A program made the position numbers and the translations under genes. From Azorinus chamasolen (Eukaryota; Mollusca; Bivalvia; Cardiida; Solecurtidae): a stretch of 64,000 nt of DNA. The number at the start of each line of letters is the position of its first letter. Positions within the stretch are counted from its first letter, which is position 1. Shown piece by piece: positions 23,700 through 35,559 of this stretch. The notes under the pieces were generated by a model. That model was not told where the DNA came from, ran no database searches, and worked only from the letters and a program-made list of their open reading frames with translations. The stretch lies in NCBI GenBank assembly GCA_963576725.1, contig OY755246.1, positions 74,269,467 through 74,333,466 of the forward strand, in the 5' to 3' direction.

Positions 23700-25722
23700 T
23701 CTCGGACCAACTATATATAAAGACTGGTTTGATGAGAACAACACGAATTGTGCAGTTGTTAAAGGACAAGTGTATTGCCTACAAAGGCCACATTGATGAC
23801 CCCTAGGGTCAAGCAAAACTGGATGCACTAGGAAACATCCACTGTACTATCCATTGCAAGTTATGCCAAATGCATGACAACTGGTTCAGCAACAAAGCTT
23901 ATGAAATTCAAAAGGCTATACAGACAAGAAAGACATGAAAAACTTCTATAACACACTAACAGAATTTAACAGACCAACAGCCTCAGGCTCGTCACCACCA
24001 CTTTTAAGTGCAGATGGATCAATCTTAATCACAGACAAAGAAAACATACCTGCGCGACGGGCTGAACACTTTGACAGTGTGCATAATTGTCCCTATTCCA
24101 TCAATGATGAAGCCATTGAAAAGCTACCCCAAGTTCCTCTAAATGAGACACTGGACTCTGTACTAACGTTACAAGAGACGTAGAAAGCAGTACAAATGCT
24201 TACCAATGGCAAAGCATCAGGTGACGATTCCATTCTTGCTGAGATCTATAAAGAAAGTGGACCAGCCCTCCTAGATAGACTCCATCAGATGTTTCATCTC
24301 ATTTGGCATCTTTAAAGATGCCTCAATCATCTACCTTTACAAGCAAAAGGGAAACCAACAGGCCTGTCATAACCACCATGGAATATCTCTGCTGTTAATT
24401 GCAGGCAAGGCCCTAGCAAGTGTCCTGCTAAATTGTCTCATAGCTCACCTTGAGTTCCAGAGAGCCAATACAGTTTCCAAAAGGAACGCAGGACAATCCA
24501 CATGGTGTTTGCTGCTAGATAGCTTCAAGAGTAGTGTTAGGAGCAAACTTCTGACCTCTACTCAACGTTTGACGATTTGACAAAGGCCTTTGACACCATC
24601 AGTAGAGATGGCCTGTGGAGAATCATGGCAAAGTATGGTTGTCCACCAAAATTCATTGCAATCACCCACCAGTTCATGAAGGCATGCTGGCTAGAGTTCA
24701 GGATAATACTAAGATGTCTCAAACTTTCCTGTCTCTAACAGTGAAGCAGGGCTGTGTGCTTGCCCCCACTTTGTTCAGTATAGTTTTCTGCAATGCTGAC
24801 AGATGCCTTCAGCAGAAATACAGGTATCAGCATTAACTACCGCACCGATGGCTCAATCTTCAACTTCAGAAAAAATCAAGTCCATAACCAAGGTCACTCA
24901 AGACACTGTCAATGACTCCCTTATTGCCAACGACTGTGACCTCAACTCTGGCTCAGAAATTGACATGCAACACAGCTTTGACAAGTTTGACACAGCTTGT
25001 GACAAGTTTGGACTAACCATCAGTATTAAATAGACTGAGGTAATGTACCAACCAGGCCCGGGTAAGATATATGCTGAACCAAACATCACAATCAAGGGAC
25101 AGAGACTGAACTCTATGGACAGGTTCACTTACCTTGGCAGCACGCTATCTAGAAATGTGGTCATCGACGGCAAAGTCGATGCAAGATGTGCAAAGGCAAG
25201 TGTATCATTTGGTAGATACCATAATAATGTATGGAACAGAAGAGGCATACCCACCAAGATCAAGGTGTACAGAGCCATGATTCTCACTGCCCTCCTCTAT
25301 GGATGTGAGACGTGGACAGTCTACACAAATGTCGTGCTAGGAAGCTAAACCACTTCCATACCATGTGCCTTAGAAAGTTACAAGGTATCAAGTGGCAAGA
25401 CAAGGTGCTAGACACTAAGTTTCTAAGACAGGCTAGCCTGCCTAGCATCTACACCATTCTAATGCAGTCTCATCTCCAGTGGGAGTACATGTCGCTCGCT
25501 TGCCTTGACTATCACCTACCAAAGAAACTGTTCTTTGGCAAACCACAGCAAGGAAAACATTCGTATGAAGGTCAGAATAAGTGTTACAAAGTCTTGCTGA
25601 AAGCCTCGCTGCGGGCCTTCATTATCAACACAGGGGGAAGTGGCGTGCCATTGTTCACAAGTGTGCTAAAACATTATAAAGGAAGAGGACAACAGCAGCC
25701 AAAGAGCGCATACAAGCAAGAA
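23700..25722 (+). pseudogene. Dead RTE-like non-LTR retrotransposon, RT region
   Basis: Fragments in shifting frames recall RTE-type endonuclease/reverse transcriptase proteins: KDWFDENN near 23720, MKNFYNTLTEFNRPTASGSS from 23935, the RT palm LTNGKASGDDSI near 24198, then KQGCVLAPTLFS near 24745, RFTYLGSTLSRNV near 25122 and ALLYGCETWTV near 25290, then the C-terminal KLNHFHTMCLRKLQGIKWQD. The catalytic (F)ADD box reads IAND near 24926. There are in-frame stops (24181, 25031) and at least three frameshifts. The endonuclease half is absent. The 3' end is cut by a Helentron-like element at 25723. It is antisense to LRRIQ1. Confidence 0.85.
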
Positions 25723-26572
25723 ACAAGAGGGTCATAAAGGCCCTGATATCGCTAATCAGACAATCAGAGGAGAAGATTTTCAAAGTTTTCACTATGTTTC
25801 TATAGAAAACTGGCCACTCCTGGGGTGGGGCCTCATGTGAACCCAGGGGCATAATTCATTTAACTTTTGTAGAGGACTTCAAGATGATGCTATGTGTGAA
25901 ATATGAAAGCTGAGGCCCTACCAGTTTAAGAGAGGATTTTCGTTGTTTTAACAATATGTTTCTTTACAAAACAAGAGGGTCAGAATGGCCCTGATATTGC
26001 TCACAAGACAATCAGAGGAGAAGATTTTCAATGTTTTCACTATATGTTTCTTGGGCGTGGCCAATGTTGACCCCAGGGGCATAATTTATACAACTTTTGT
26101 AGAGGACCTGAATATGATGCCATGTGTCAGGGTTTTTACTATATGTTTTGTTGAAAATTGATCACCCCTGGGGCGGGCCAATTTTGACCCCAGGGGCATA
26201 ATTTATACAACTTTTGTAGAGGACCTGAACATGATGCTATGTGCCAAATATGAAAGCTGAGAACCTTCCAGTTTCAGAGGAGAAGCTTTTCAAAGTTTTA
26301 CTATATATGTTAAAATTTCTATAGAAAACAAGGCACCCCTGGGACGGGCCAAATTTGACCCCAGGGGCATAATTTATAAAACTTTTGTAGAGGACCTTAA
26401 GATGATACTTTGTACCAAAGATGAAAGCTGAGAACCTTGTAGATGCAGAGGAGAAGACTTTTAAAGGTTCAAATTGTTGACGCCCGACGACAGAAGATGC
26501 ACGACGAATGCCGACGGACATCAGGTGATCACAAAAGCTCACCCTGAGCACTTTGTGCTCTGGTGAGCTAAC
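25723..26572 (+). mobile_element. Two Helentron-like elements, the second complete
   Basis: First 5' end at 25723 (ACAAGAG, hairpin GGGTC-ATAAA-GGCCC), truncated at 25970. The second runs from 25971 (ACAAGAG, GGGTC-AGAAT-GGCCC, then ATTGCTCAC) through units with CCAGGGGCATAATTTAT and CCCGACGACAGAAGATGCAC. It ends in the hairpin GCTCACCCTGAGCAC-TTT-GTGCTCTGGTGAGC (26537-26568) plus TAA. Confidence 0.78.
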
Positions 26573-26604
26573 AAGGCACTAATGGGACAGGGATAATGGT
26601 GTTG

Positions 26605-26798
26605 TTAACCCTTCTCCATAAATACGACTGACGGCTGATCAGGGTCTGCTCAGTTTGCTTTTGACTTGATATAGATCTGATTTTAGTATTTATCAGGACA
26701 AAGTTTTTGCTGATTCATCATCACTATAGAAATTATGTTAATTAATATTCATGATGTCATACATCTCTTACATGAATATGCATGGACTAAAGGGTTAA
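26605..26798. mobile_element. TTAA-flanked MITE
   Basis: Left end TTAACCCTTCTCC, right end CTAAAGGGTTAA, with the inner GGCTGATCAGGGTCTGCTCA half of the family palindrome and TTACATGAATATGCATGGA. This is a shortened member of the piggyBac-like family. Confidence 0.65.
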
Positions 26799-27299
26799 GA
26801 AATAGCCATCATGGTCATAACTCTACTGCACATAATTATAAGCCACAGCTATCCAAGCTCCAAAGCCTACTATACAGTGAGTACACCTGTCTGCTGTATA
26901 CTGCTTGCATGCTTCCCAACTTTTTTTGACTCGCAAGAGGGGTTTGTGGCTAGCTACAAAAAACTCTAACAGTAGGGAAACCAACTGGACCAGTTAACTT
27001 AACCCCAGACTGCCTGGGGCCATTTAATCCTTTGACACTTTTAAGAGGGTAATTATGGAGTGTAAACAAAACGTTACATATGGCTTAATTATTTTAATCG
27101 ATTTTCTGAAGTCTGCTCCAGATCTCAAAGTTTCAGAAGACCTAATTCCGATTTTTTTTTCAAATCTGGATTTTAGTCAAATAATCGGGGTGAGCGGGAT
27201 TTGTCTTCTGAATCGGGAGACTCCCAACGAGATCAGGAGAGTTGGGAAGCATGTGCTCGACCAAATTATCACTGACCACCAAAGGATTTGATTGAAACA

Positions 27300-27815
27300 G
27301 CAGGCTGCTATAGAAAACTGGTCACCCCTGGGGTGGGGCCAATTTTGATCCCAGGGGCATAATTTATATAACTTTTGTAGAGGACCTGAACCTGATGCTA
27401 TGTGCCAAATATGAAAGCTGAGAACCTTCCAGTTTCAGAAGAAGATTTTTAAAATTTTCACAATATGTTTCTATAGAAAATAATGCATCCCTGGGGCGGG
27501 GCTAAATATGACCTCAGGGAGATAATTTATATTACTTTTGTAGAGGACCTATATATGATGCAATGTTCCAAATATGAAAGCTGAGAGCCTTCCAGTTTTA
27601 GAGAAGATTTTTAAAGTTTTCACAATATGTTTCTATAGAAAACAATGCATTCCTGGGACGGGGCTAAATTTGACCTCAGGGACATAATTTATACAAATTT
27701 TGTAGAGGACCTATATATGATGCTATGTGCCAAAGATGAAAGCTGAGAACCCTGTAGATTCAGAGGAGAAGATTTTTAAATGTTCAAATTGTTGACGACG
27801 GACGATTTGACAGGT
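27300..27815 (+). mobile_element. Helentron-like body fragment
   Basis: Three units with CCAGGGGCATAATTTATATA and AGAGGACCTGAACCTGATGC, then TTGTTGACGACGGACGATTT. The 3' hairpin is missing and the sequence runs into a degenerate MITE (27820-28000). From 26799 to 27299 nothing was recognised. Confidence 0.6.
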
Positions 27816-28110
27816 CTTGCATGAGCTGTTTGATCAGTTTGCTCCGTTTGCTGATGAAATAGTTAAAGATCTTATTTTTCAATTTCCACAATGGTTCAAT
27901 ATGCCCTTGTTCATAATGCCATCAAAAATATTTAACTACTTAATATTCATAAAGTCATTATTTCTTACATGAATATTCATTTAGTAAAGGGTGAGCATTA
28001 TATCAATACTTTTCAAAGCTGCTTTTGATTGTAATACAGTATAGTCGTACAGGTGTTTTTCCTGTAATATACATTTACATTGTATTGCAACTTAACTGAA
28101 TATTGAATAC

Positions 28111-28265
28111 CTTTTTAATTTTCTCAATCCTCTCTTGGTATTTGGCTTCAACTCTTTCCAGTTGATCTCGCAGCATCCTCTGTACTTCAGCTGACTGTGG
28201 CATATGTCCGTTCAGGTGACCATGAACTGAAACTAGTTCTTTACTAATTGGCACTTCATCTGGGT
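28111..28265 (-). CDS. LRRIQ1: LRRIQ1 coding exon 5
   Basis: 155 nt. It begins AC, which with the A of exon 4 gives an Asn codon, and it ends in phase 0 at AAAAAG|GTATTC. Acceptor TTTGTAG|ACC. The peptide is PDEVPISKELVSVHGHLNGH, then a helix LRDQLERVEAKYQERIEKI rich in charged heptads. This is the start of the long coiled-coil region that precedes the IQ motif in LRRIQ1. Confidence 0.85.
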
Positions 28266-29027
28266 CTACAAATAAGCCATGCCAAAATAAAAAGTAACTT
28301 CTGCTATCACAAACTGTTGAACAAAAATAATATTATTACTGAATGTGATTAATAAACCCAGAGTATGTAATATTTTTGATAATGAAAGGGCCAAAGACCT
28401 GTGAAAAATCATCCAACTGGAATGTTGTATTAATGTGTCCATCTGTTCTTGATGATAAAGCTTCTCAAAAAGTATCGTCAGTAGTTGCTTAACAGAATAG
28501 TGCAGACAAGAAATACCAACAGATCAACCAATAACATGGTGACACCTTTATACCTTCTTCATTTGTGGGAGTACAAAATATTGTGTTAAAAGGTATGGCC
28601 TCTGAAAAAGATCTGCACAGTTTGTCAAGCAGACATATATGCTGATAAATGTCAAACCCTGTTGCCTCTGACCAGATGCACCATCTCTAACATGGTGACT
28701 ACTTTTACATGTACAGTCGGCTGAGCGGTCATTCAGACTGAAAGTAGACTAAAACTAGGTACTTTTTTTTTTACATGTAGATCATTATTTTTGTGATCAT
28801 GATCCAAATGCTATACATTTTTATAAATATTGAAACTTAGCAAATATATTTACTGACTTTCTCAAGCAGTGATGATCAGAATCAGAGAGCTCATGTCTGA
28901 AGGTTCATGACTTCACTGTTTGACATTTCAACTTCTTTTCACTCAGAAAAGTTATACACTGACAGAAGATTCCACTATGAAAAGTCAGTGTTAATGAAGG
29001 TCAAGCAATTATAAGAAGCTAGAGAAA
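28266..29027. other. Intron 4 DNA, nothing recognised
   Basis: AT-rich, with no tandem structure or splice-bounded frame found. Confidence 0.4.
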
Positions 29028-30681
29028 CTAGAAATGTAGGTGATTAATACCCCCACACATGTGACTGTCACATGAAAAAGCTTTGTACAATTCAATAGGG
29101 GCATAACTCTGTAAGGAAAAAGATAAACTGGAAAACTATAATTGGATGCCCATGTCCTCTTTATGATAAAGCATCATGTCAAGTTTCATTGGATTCCAGT
29201 CAGCGTTTACTTAGAAACAGCATGGAATAAGAGTCAACAAAAGGACCAGCACAACACTTTTAAACGAAGGGGCATAACTATGTAAGAAAATCAATCATGT
29301 GGAAAACTTTAACTGGATGTGCATGTCCTCTTTATGATAAAGCATCATGTCAAGTTTCATTGGAATCCAGTAAGATGTTGCTAAGAAACAGTACGAAAAA
29401 AAAGGCAACAGACTGACCAACAGACCAACATTCAAAAGGGCATAACTATGTGAGGAAACAGATAAACTGTAAAACTATTATTATAGAGGGCATCTCCTCT
29501 TCATGATAAGTATCATGTCAAGTTTCATATTATTCCAGTCAGCAGTTGCTGAGAAACTGTGTGGAATAAAAGTCAACAGACAGACCAACACAAAACTTTT
29601 AAACATGGGGAATAACCTTGTAAGAAAATCAATCAGCTGGTAAACTATTATTGGATGTGCATGTCCATTTTATGATAAAGCATCATGTCAAGTTTCATTG
29701 GATTCCAGTCAGCGGTTACTTAGAAACCCCGCAGAATAAAAGTCAACAGACAGACCAACACAAAACTTTTAAACAAAGGGGCATAACATTGGAAAAAAAT
29801 CAATCAGCTGGAAAACTATAATTGGATACACATGTTCTCTCTATGACAAAGCATCATGTCAAGATTCATTGGATTCCAGTGAGCAGTTACTGAGAAACTG
29901 TGCGGAAAAAAATTCAATAGACTGACCGACAGACCAAAATTCAAAGGGGCATAACTCTGTAAGGAGATAAATTAACTGTTAAACTATTATTGGATGCACA
30001 TCTCCTTTTCATGATAAAGTATCATGTCGAGTTTCATGCGATTACAGTCAGCAGTTGCTGAGAAACCGTACGGAATAAAAGTCAACAGACAGATCACAGA
30101 CAGATCAATACAAAAAATTAACAAAGGGGCATAACCCTGTAAGGAAATCACTGAGCTGGAAAATAATAATTGGATGCACATGTCCTCTTTCTGACAAAGT
30201 ATCATGTCAAGTTTCAATGAATTTTAGTCAGCAAATACTGAGAAACTGCGCGGAAACAAAAGACAACAGACCAACCAACAAAAAATTTTTAAACAAAGGG
30301 GCATAACTCTGTGAGGAAATCACTGAGCTGGAAAATTATAATTGGATGCACATGTCCTATTTATGATAAAGCATCATGTCAAGTTTCATTGAATTCTAGT
30401 CAGGGGTTACTGAGAAACCACAAGGAAACAAAAGTCAACAGACCAACCAATACAAAAAAATTAAACAAAGAGGCATAACTTTGTATTAAAAGGAAATCAC
30501 TTAGCTGGAAAATTATAATTGGATGCACATTTCCACCTTATGATAAAGCATCATGTCAAGTTTCATTGAATTCTAGTCAGCAGTTACTGAGAAACCACGT
30601 GGAAACAAAAGTCAACAGACCGACGAACCAACCGACCGGGTGACTCCTATATACCCCCAAACTTTGTTTGTGGGGGTATAA
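29028..30681 (+). mobile_element. Helentron-like element, CCCCCA family
   Basis: 5' AACTAGAAATGTAGG and subterminal AATACCCCCACA. About nine roughly 170-bp units (GGGCATAACTCTGTAAGGAA..., TATCATGTCAAGTTTCAT) end in CCGACGAACCAACCGACCGG. The 3' hairpin CCCCCAAAC-TTT-GTTTGTGGGGG (30654-30676) is followed by TATAAC. The 5' hairpin is eroded. Another 5' end (ACAAGAGGTACTTG) starts on the last bases. Confidence 0.75.
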
Positions 30682-30863
30682 CAAGAGGTACTTGTAAAGT
30701 GGTTCAGAAATCATTTCATCTCCTGATGGACTGACTAACCTACCAACAGACCAACCTACATGTCTAAAGAAAAATATGCCCCACATTTTATAAAATGGGA
30801 GCAAAATTATTTATATAAGACACAAAACAACCCAAACATGTCCCACTCTCATTGCATACTTAC

Positions 30864-31083
30864 TCATTCCTTCCTCAGTGGCTTTCTGAATTTCCATCTC
30901 CATTTTCCCAGCAGCATTACCAATGATATTCCCTGTATTTGTTGTTTCACCATTCTCAGTGATAGCCTCAAGTTCAGGCATAACAACATTTTCAGAGGTA
31001 CCAGTTACTTGACTACTGTCCTCAATAAGTCCTGCTAGCTCATCCTCAATAACCACCTCATCATTTTCAATTTCTTCTAGGAT
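30864..31083 (-). CDS. LRRIQ1: LRRIQ1 coding exon 4
   Basis: 220 nt, phase 0 in, one nucleotide (A) out. Acceptor TTATCAG|ATC, donor GAATGA|GTAAGT. It starts ILEEIENDEVVIEDELAGLI and continues as an acidic, Gly/Asn/Thr-containing linker ending KATEEGM. Low complexity and poor conservation are expected for this part of the protein. The exon is squeezed between a Helentron-like element ending near 30681 and a foldback repeat starting near 31108, so its flanking introns are mostly transposon DNA. Confidence 0.82.
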
Positions 31084-31107
31084 CTGATAAGTAGACATGA
31101 AATAAAT

Positions 31108-31310
31108 TCTGAAAGTAGGAGATCCTTCGAAAGCAAAAACAGCAACGTGAAAAGAGAAAATCACAGACTCAGTTATATTGAGTCTGTTCATGAGCAATTA
31201 TTAAAAGTGCAACACTACTCACATCCCCTAGCACCGGCTTAAGCAGTATTCTACTAATAACATCGAAACTAATGATCCGGAAGGACCAGAAAATACAACA
31301 ACAATGAAAA
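31108..31310 (-). repeat. Foldback repeat, inverse of the 19540 family
   Basis: Contains CAGACTCAGTTATATTGAGTCTG as an internal hairpin, then AAAAGTGCAACACTACTCAC and CCTAGCACCGGCTTAAGCAG, each matching the 19540-19960 copies in reverse. It lies 25 bp upstream of the exon 4 acceptor. Confidence 0.6.
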
Positions 31311-31555
31311 AAGTTGAAAACACATTTTGAATATACAAAATATCATCAAATGTTTACACACATCATGCAAAACATGCATATTCAAGTAATTCCAGTTTCT
31401 ATGAGCCAATTATGACAGCAACAATGTCCTGCTCTTCATTCCATATAGTAATTCTCATGGAGATTGGGTCCTAATTTAATTAATGCATAAACAATGAACA
31501 GTCAATATTATTAACCACAGTTAGTTTTCAGCCTTCTACAGCAATAGTTTAGATC

Positions 31556-31721
31556 CATACTTGGATCCTAATTAACACTTTGTTTCACCCGGGCTCATAC
31601 TTAGATCCTAATTAACACTTTGTTTCACCCGGGTTCATACTTAGATCCTAATTAACGCTTTGTCTCACCGGGTTCATACTTGGATCCTAATTAACACTTT
31701 GTCTCACCTGGGCTCATACTA
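31556..31721. repeat. 41-bp minisatellite, four copies
   Basis: The unit contains CATACTTGGATCCTAATTAA and CACTTTGTTTCACCCGGG. It lies in LRRIQ1 intron 3. Confidence 0.85.
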
Positions 31722-31964
31722 TTTGACACTCAGATAGTATTTTGTAGAAACCGAAAAAAATAAGTCGGCATTTCGAAACTTCTTATGAAAATTGAAACAG
31801 ACGACTAAAAGTCAATATAAATTATTCCCAAGCTTCCGACAAAATGTGTTTGTAGGAAACATATGATAAATATTGCCCTTGTAAGTCTCTGTCTAACCCT
31901 ACCATGTTGATACTCATTAGAATCTGTGCACCTTGTTGGTGATAAGCTTTGGCCATACATATAC

Positions 31965-32062
31965 CTGTTTCTTGTATTCATCAACAGTACATCCTCTCTC
32001 TTTGGCCAGCTGGACGAGCAGTGTCTGATCTTCATAAGGAATTATTGCTAGATTCTGACCCT
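31965..32062 (-). CDS. LRRIQ1: LRRIQ1 coding exon 3
   Basis: 98 nt. It begins with AG, which completes a Glu codon with the G left by exon 2, and ends in phase 0. Acceptor TTTACAG|AGG, donor AAACAG|GTATAT. The peptide is GQNLAIIPYEDQTLLVQLAK then ERGCTVDEYKKQ, a predicted helix equivalent to the EQLIKILSEIEKEE region of vertebrate LRRIQ1. There is no conserved domain of its own; the assignment rests on phase continuity and position. Confidence 0.82.
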
Positions 32063-32505
32063 CTGTAAACCATAGGAATATGACAAAAATAGAAAGCTGA
32101 AATCCTTAAAACAATGAAAAATACTTCAAAAGATATTGCCTGGCTATTTTTATATTCAATAACAGTATATTCAATAACCTTGCAAATTGCAAAACTAGCA
32201 CCAACATTCCATTTTTGAAGTCATGTACCAGCTATATTGGTAGTTTGTAACTTATTCATTCATAAGATACCCAACACTGCAATGACATTTTAACTCTGCT
32301 GCATAACCAGTTGCTGAGATACATGTACATGAATGATATAAATTTCATAGTAGTATACAGAAGCATAGATAGTTTGTGTGAATCAAACAATTGTTCAAGA
32401 ATAGCTCCTTTATTTCTCCACCAAACCCTATGTTGTGACCATTCTTTAGAATTGTCTCTTTATCTGAAATATGCTCTTTTACCCATGGCTCTGTAAATGG
32501 CACAT

Positions 32506-32635
32506 AAATTGATGTATTGGTAAGTAGCACAGCTCATAAATTGATGTATTGGTAAGTAGCCTCATAAATTGATGCATTGATATGTAGCACAGCTCATGAA
32601 TTGATGTATTGGTAAGTAGCGCAGCTTATAAATTA
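32506..32635. repeat. About 38-bp minisatellite, four copies
   Basis: The unit contains AAATTGATGTATTGGTAAGT and AGCACAGCTCAT, with slight length changes between copies. It lies in LRRIQ1 intron 2. Confidence 0.75.
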
Positions 32636-32689
32636 ACATTCAGTGATTTCCCTGTTGAATATTCATGTAAGAAATAATGAGATCATGAA

Positions 32690-32895
32690 TATTATTAGCT
32701 GAATTTTGGCATATACACACACATGATGTTCTGGTATTGGAAAAAACTGTAGAGTCAGATCTATTATAATTTCACAAACAACCAGAGCAGACCCTGACCA
32801 GACAGCTCCTGACCAGACAGCTCCTATAGGAGCTATTTGATCTGGGTTTACTCTGTTTGCATAAAAAGTGTTTATGTGAGGAAATGGCTTAAACA
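32690..32895. mobile_element. Degenerate palindromic MITE
   Basis: The core GACCAGACAGCTCC-TATA-GGAGCTATTTGATC, with an extra partial copy of the left arm (CTGACCAGACAGCTC repeated), then TTTACTCTGTTTGC. The TTAA ends are eroded. Confidence 0.55.
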
Positions 32896-32950
32896 AAATA
32901 TCTGTATTCTTCAAAGGATTGGGCTAAAAGATACCAATAAGTTAGCTTAC

Positions 32951-33062
32951 CACTGGCATTTGAATGCTTCAGGATTACATCACACTCAAAAAGTTCCTGT
33001 TCAAATCTGTTTGTCTGATTTTGTATAGTCTTTATATAGTTATCAAGCTCATCTGGTATGTC
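32951..33062 (-). CDS. LRRIQ1: LRRIQ1 coding exon 2
   Basis: 112 nt, entering in phase 0 and leaving one nucleotide (G). The acceptor is TTTCAG|GAC and the donor CCAGTG|GTAAGC. The product reads DIPDELDNYIKTIQNQTNRF followed by an EQELFECDVIL segment. This is the most diagnostic match to the family: vertebrate LRRIQ1 has a block of the form LPxSVLxCIxxIKNRS..VEELILQDLE..DIL at the same place. A 45-bp minisatellite lies about 200 bp upstream in intron 1. Confidence 0.88.
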
Positions 33063-33254
33063 CTGAAATTGAGCAAACTGATTTTAGATTCACATCCTTT
33101 CTTGATTTAACTCTTTTAAAATTACTGACCTTTACAAAGTGTTGGGATCCAGATGAGGCAACTGAATAACTTTGCCTCTTATCAAGATCAAAAGTGTTGG
33201 ACACTCACAAACTTTGTTTTGAAAACAAATAGACAATTTTTACAGACAACAATT

Positions 33255-33479
33255 ACTTGGGGAGTAAAGAGTTACATACAAGATATACCATCAATCTCTA
33301 CTTGGGGAGTAAAGAGTTACATACAAGATATACCATCAATCTCTACTTGGGGAGTAAAGAGTCACATACAAGATATACCATCAATCTCTACTTGGGGAGT
33401 AAAGAGTCACATACAAGATATACCATCAATCTCTACTCGGGGAGTAAAGAGTCACATACAAGATATACCATCAATCTCT
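33255..33479. repeat. 45-bp minisatellite, five copies
   Basis: Exact 45-bp period; the unit starts ACTTGGGGAGTAAAGAGTTA and ends CCATCAATCTCT. Two plus-strand frames stay open through it because 45 is a multiple of three, giving 15-residue peptide repeats. It lies in LRRIQ1 intron 1 on the opposite strand and there is no sign that it is translated. Confidence 0.9.
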
Positions 33480-34722
33480 ACTTATCCAACACAATCCAAG
33501 TATATGGATCAAATTTAAACCAAACTCTGTGTCTCATCTGCATCAAAACTGTTTACAATGGTTTACAGGATTACAACCATTAATTGATAATGTTGATGGT
33601 GAAAATTAAAACCATCAATATACCAGTATTTACCTTTTAAAAATATTACACAAGGCAAACTTATGCAAATGGAGTAGGCCCAGATTAAACTGATCCTTAA
33701 GGTAAATCAGTATGTTAGATCACCAAAAAAATCATTTTTTATATTTTGCATTAATGAATAGACACTAGTCTCTTTTATCCATTGCATTAACGAAATACCA
33801 TAAAATATACCACAAAAGCCGTATAAACCCCTTTTACTTTATTACCATCGAGCTTTTCTCTGACTTAGCCAGTCAGCTATTACGAGGAAGGCTTATCAGA
33901 GTGACCTAGGGGGAACTGATAATAAGTGCACATACGTGATAAAGCAATAGGCGGCTATTTATCCGCGTTTCCCTCTCGGTTGCCTCAAACTATGTAGGCC
34001 ACATGACTAGATAAGCTTTCTGATGGGTGATTTATGGGAAACAGGTAATTAAATCAGCTTTTTTAATTGATCGAATGGAAGAAAGGGGGAGGAGCTTAGT
34101 GGAAAATGTCACACATTCTCTATTGGATATAAATGTGATTGAAAGCTATTGATAATTATATATAAGATTACGCAACACAATGGGGGTCTTTCTATTCTTT
34201 TTCATGTTTTTGACAGATACAAATTTAAAGGAGACGGCTTTTTCGAATAAGCATAACTTCTGTAATTTGTGTCCAAATTATACATGGTTTGTGGCATATC
34301 AATAAGCATTTTCTCAGTTTTTTTTCGATATCTTGCTTTGATCGTCTAAAATCAAAAGAAACGTAGTGGGAGACAGAATTTTAGGGGTCTTAAAACTAAA
34401 ATATTGCATAACTCCCAAACAGAGAGTTTTATCAAAAATCTGTGACACAGTTCCTTAGACATGCTACTGATTTACATATTGGCCAATTGCAATAAGTTTA
34501 GTCCAAAAGATAACTTTGTAACGGCTGTTTGAAAAAATTCAAACTGGCACCTTAAAATGAAGTTCAAATGTTGGTTTTGATAGGATTATCGATGTTTCTG
34601 ATAAATAATCAAATGAATTAATAGAACTAACCAACCAGGCTCAGAAAAAATGGCTCTAGGTTGTTTTAAATATGTTTTTAAATATTTAAAGAGCCTCTAC
34701 AGTCTACACTATTTACTACTCT
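33480..34722. other. Intron 1 DNA, nothing recognised
   Basis: No gene-like frame or clear repeat. It is AT-rich and apparently single copy in the window. Confidence 0.4.
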
Positions 34723-34730
34723 GTCAGTCT

Positions 34731-35122
34731 TAGAGCTGGGAGGTATTATCGGTTTATCGGTATATTGTGATACTTACGGGGGACAGTACATATTATCACA
34801 ATATTTTTTTCACAAACCGATATTTCTTGTGTTATATATCATGTAGTGTATCCAGATGTATTTCTATGCAGCAAATTTTAAACAAATAAGTTTTAATCCC
34901 CTACAACACCTGATTTTAATACAACATAATTTTTGGTCACATTTAAATTAATGAAAACACAGTTAATAACTAACACTTTATTGCATTATAAAGATATTAT
35001 GACATTCTTAACCAGGAATAGCATACAGAAAATGCCATTAAAAATAGTGATATATATCGCGATATGGCACTGAATATCACGATATATCGCAATATATTTT
35101 CCAGGGGCTAGACGCAGCTCTA
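34731..35122. mobile_element. hAT-type MITE with exact 8-bp duplication
   Basis: Begins TAGAGCTGGG and ends GACGCAGCTCTA, with GTCAGTCT repeated exactly at 34723-34730 and 35123-35130. The interior is full of CGATAT/ATCGCGATAT motifs in both orientations and is non-coding. The 8-bp duplication and TAG...CTA ends fit the hAT superfamily. Confidence 0.87.
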
Positions 35123-35559
35123 GTCAGTCTCATATATAAAGTTTACATACATGTAGCAGTGATTAATTGACTTGTTCAGCTTTACAAACCAGTGGAGAGG
35201 GAAGATTTTGTGTCTGAATATTTAGGGTAAACAGTGCCGTAGCTTACTATAGGCACTTTAGGCACATGCCTACACATCGATAAAAAATGTGGAAAAAAAA
35301 TAAATAAAAATGCAATAAAATGCAGAGATATGATACCCGTGCAGACTTTTTGAAAGTAGCAGACGTAAGTTACTAACTCAGAAAATATAACCCTGTGCAA
35401 GGGGGATTGCTAGATGGAAGGTTAGGTGGAATGTTATACAGGACAAGAAGCCCCGCAGATTACAAGAGACTCTGGCAGACAAATGCAGACTTGTACCCCT
35501 CCATACACACCATCCTGACAATTCTCCTGACCATGCCATCTACCATTAGACCATACTAC

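Noticed and set aside
33255..33479. Regularly spaced repeats (33255, 38453, 58880) as possible CRISPR arrays.
   Set aside because: They are head-to-tail tandem repeats with no unique spacers.
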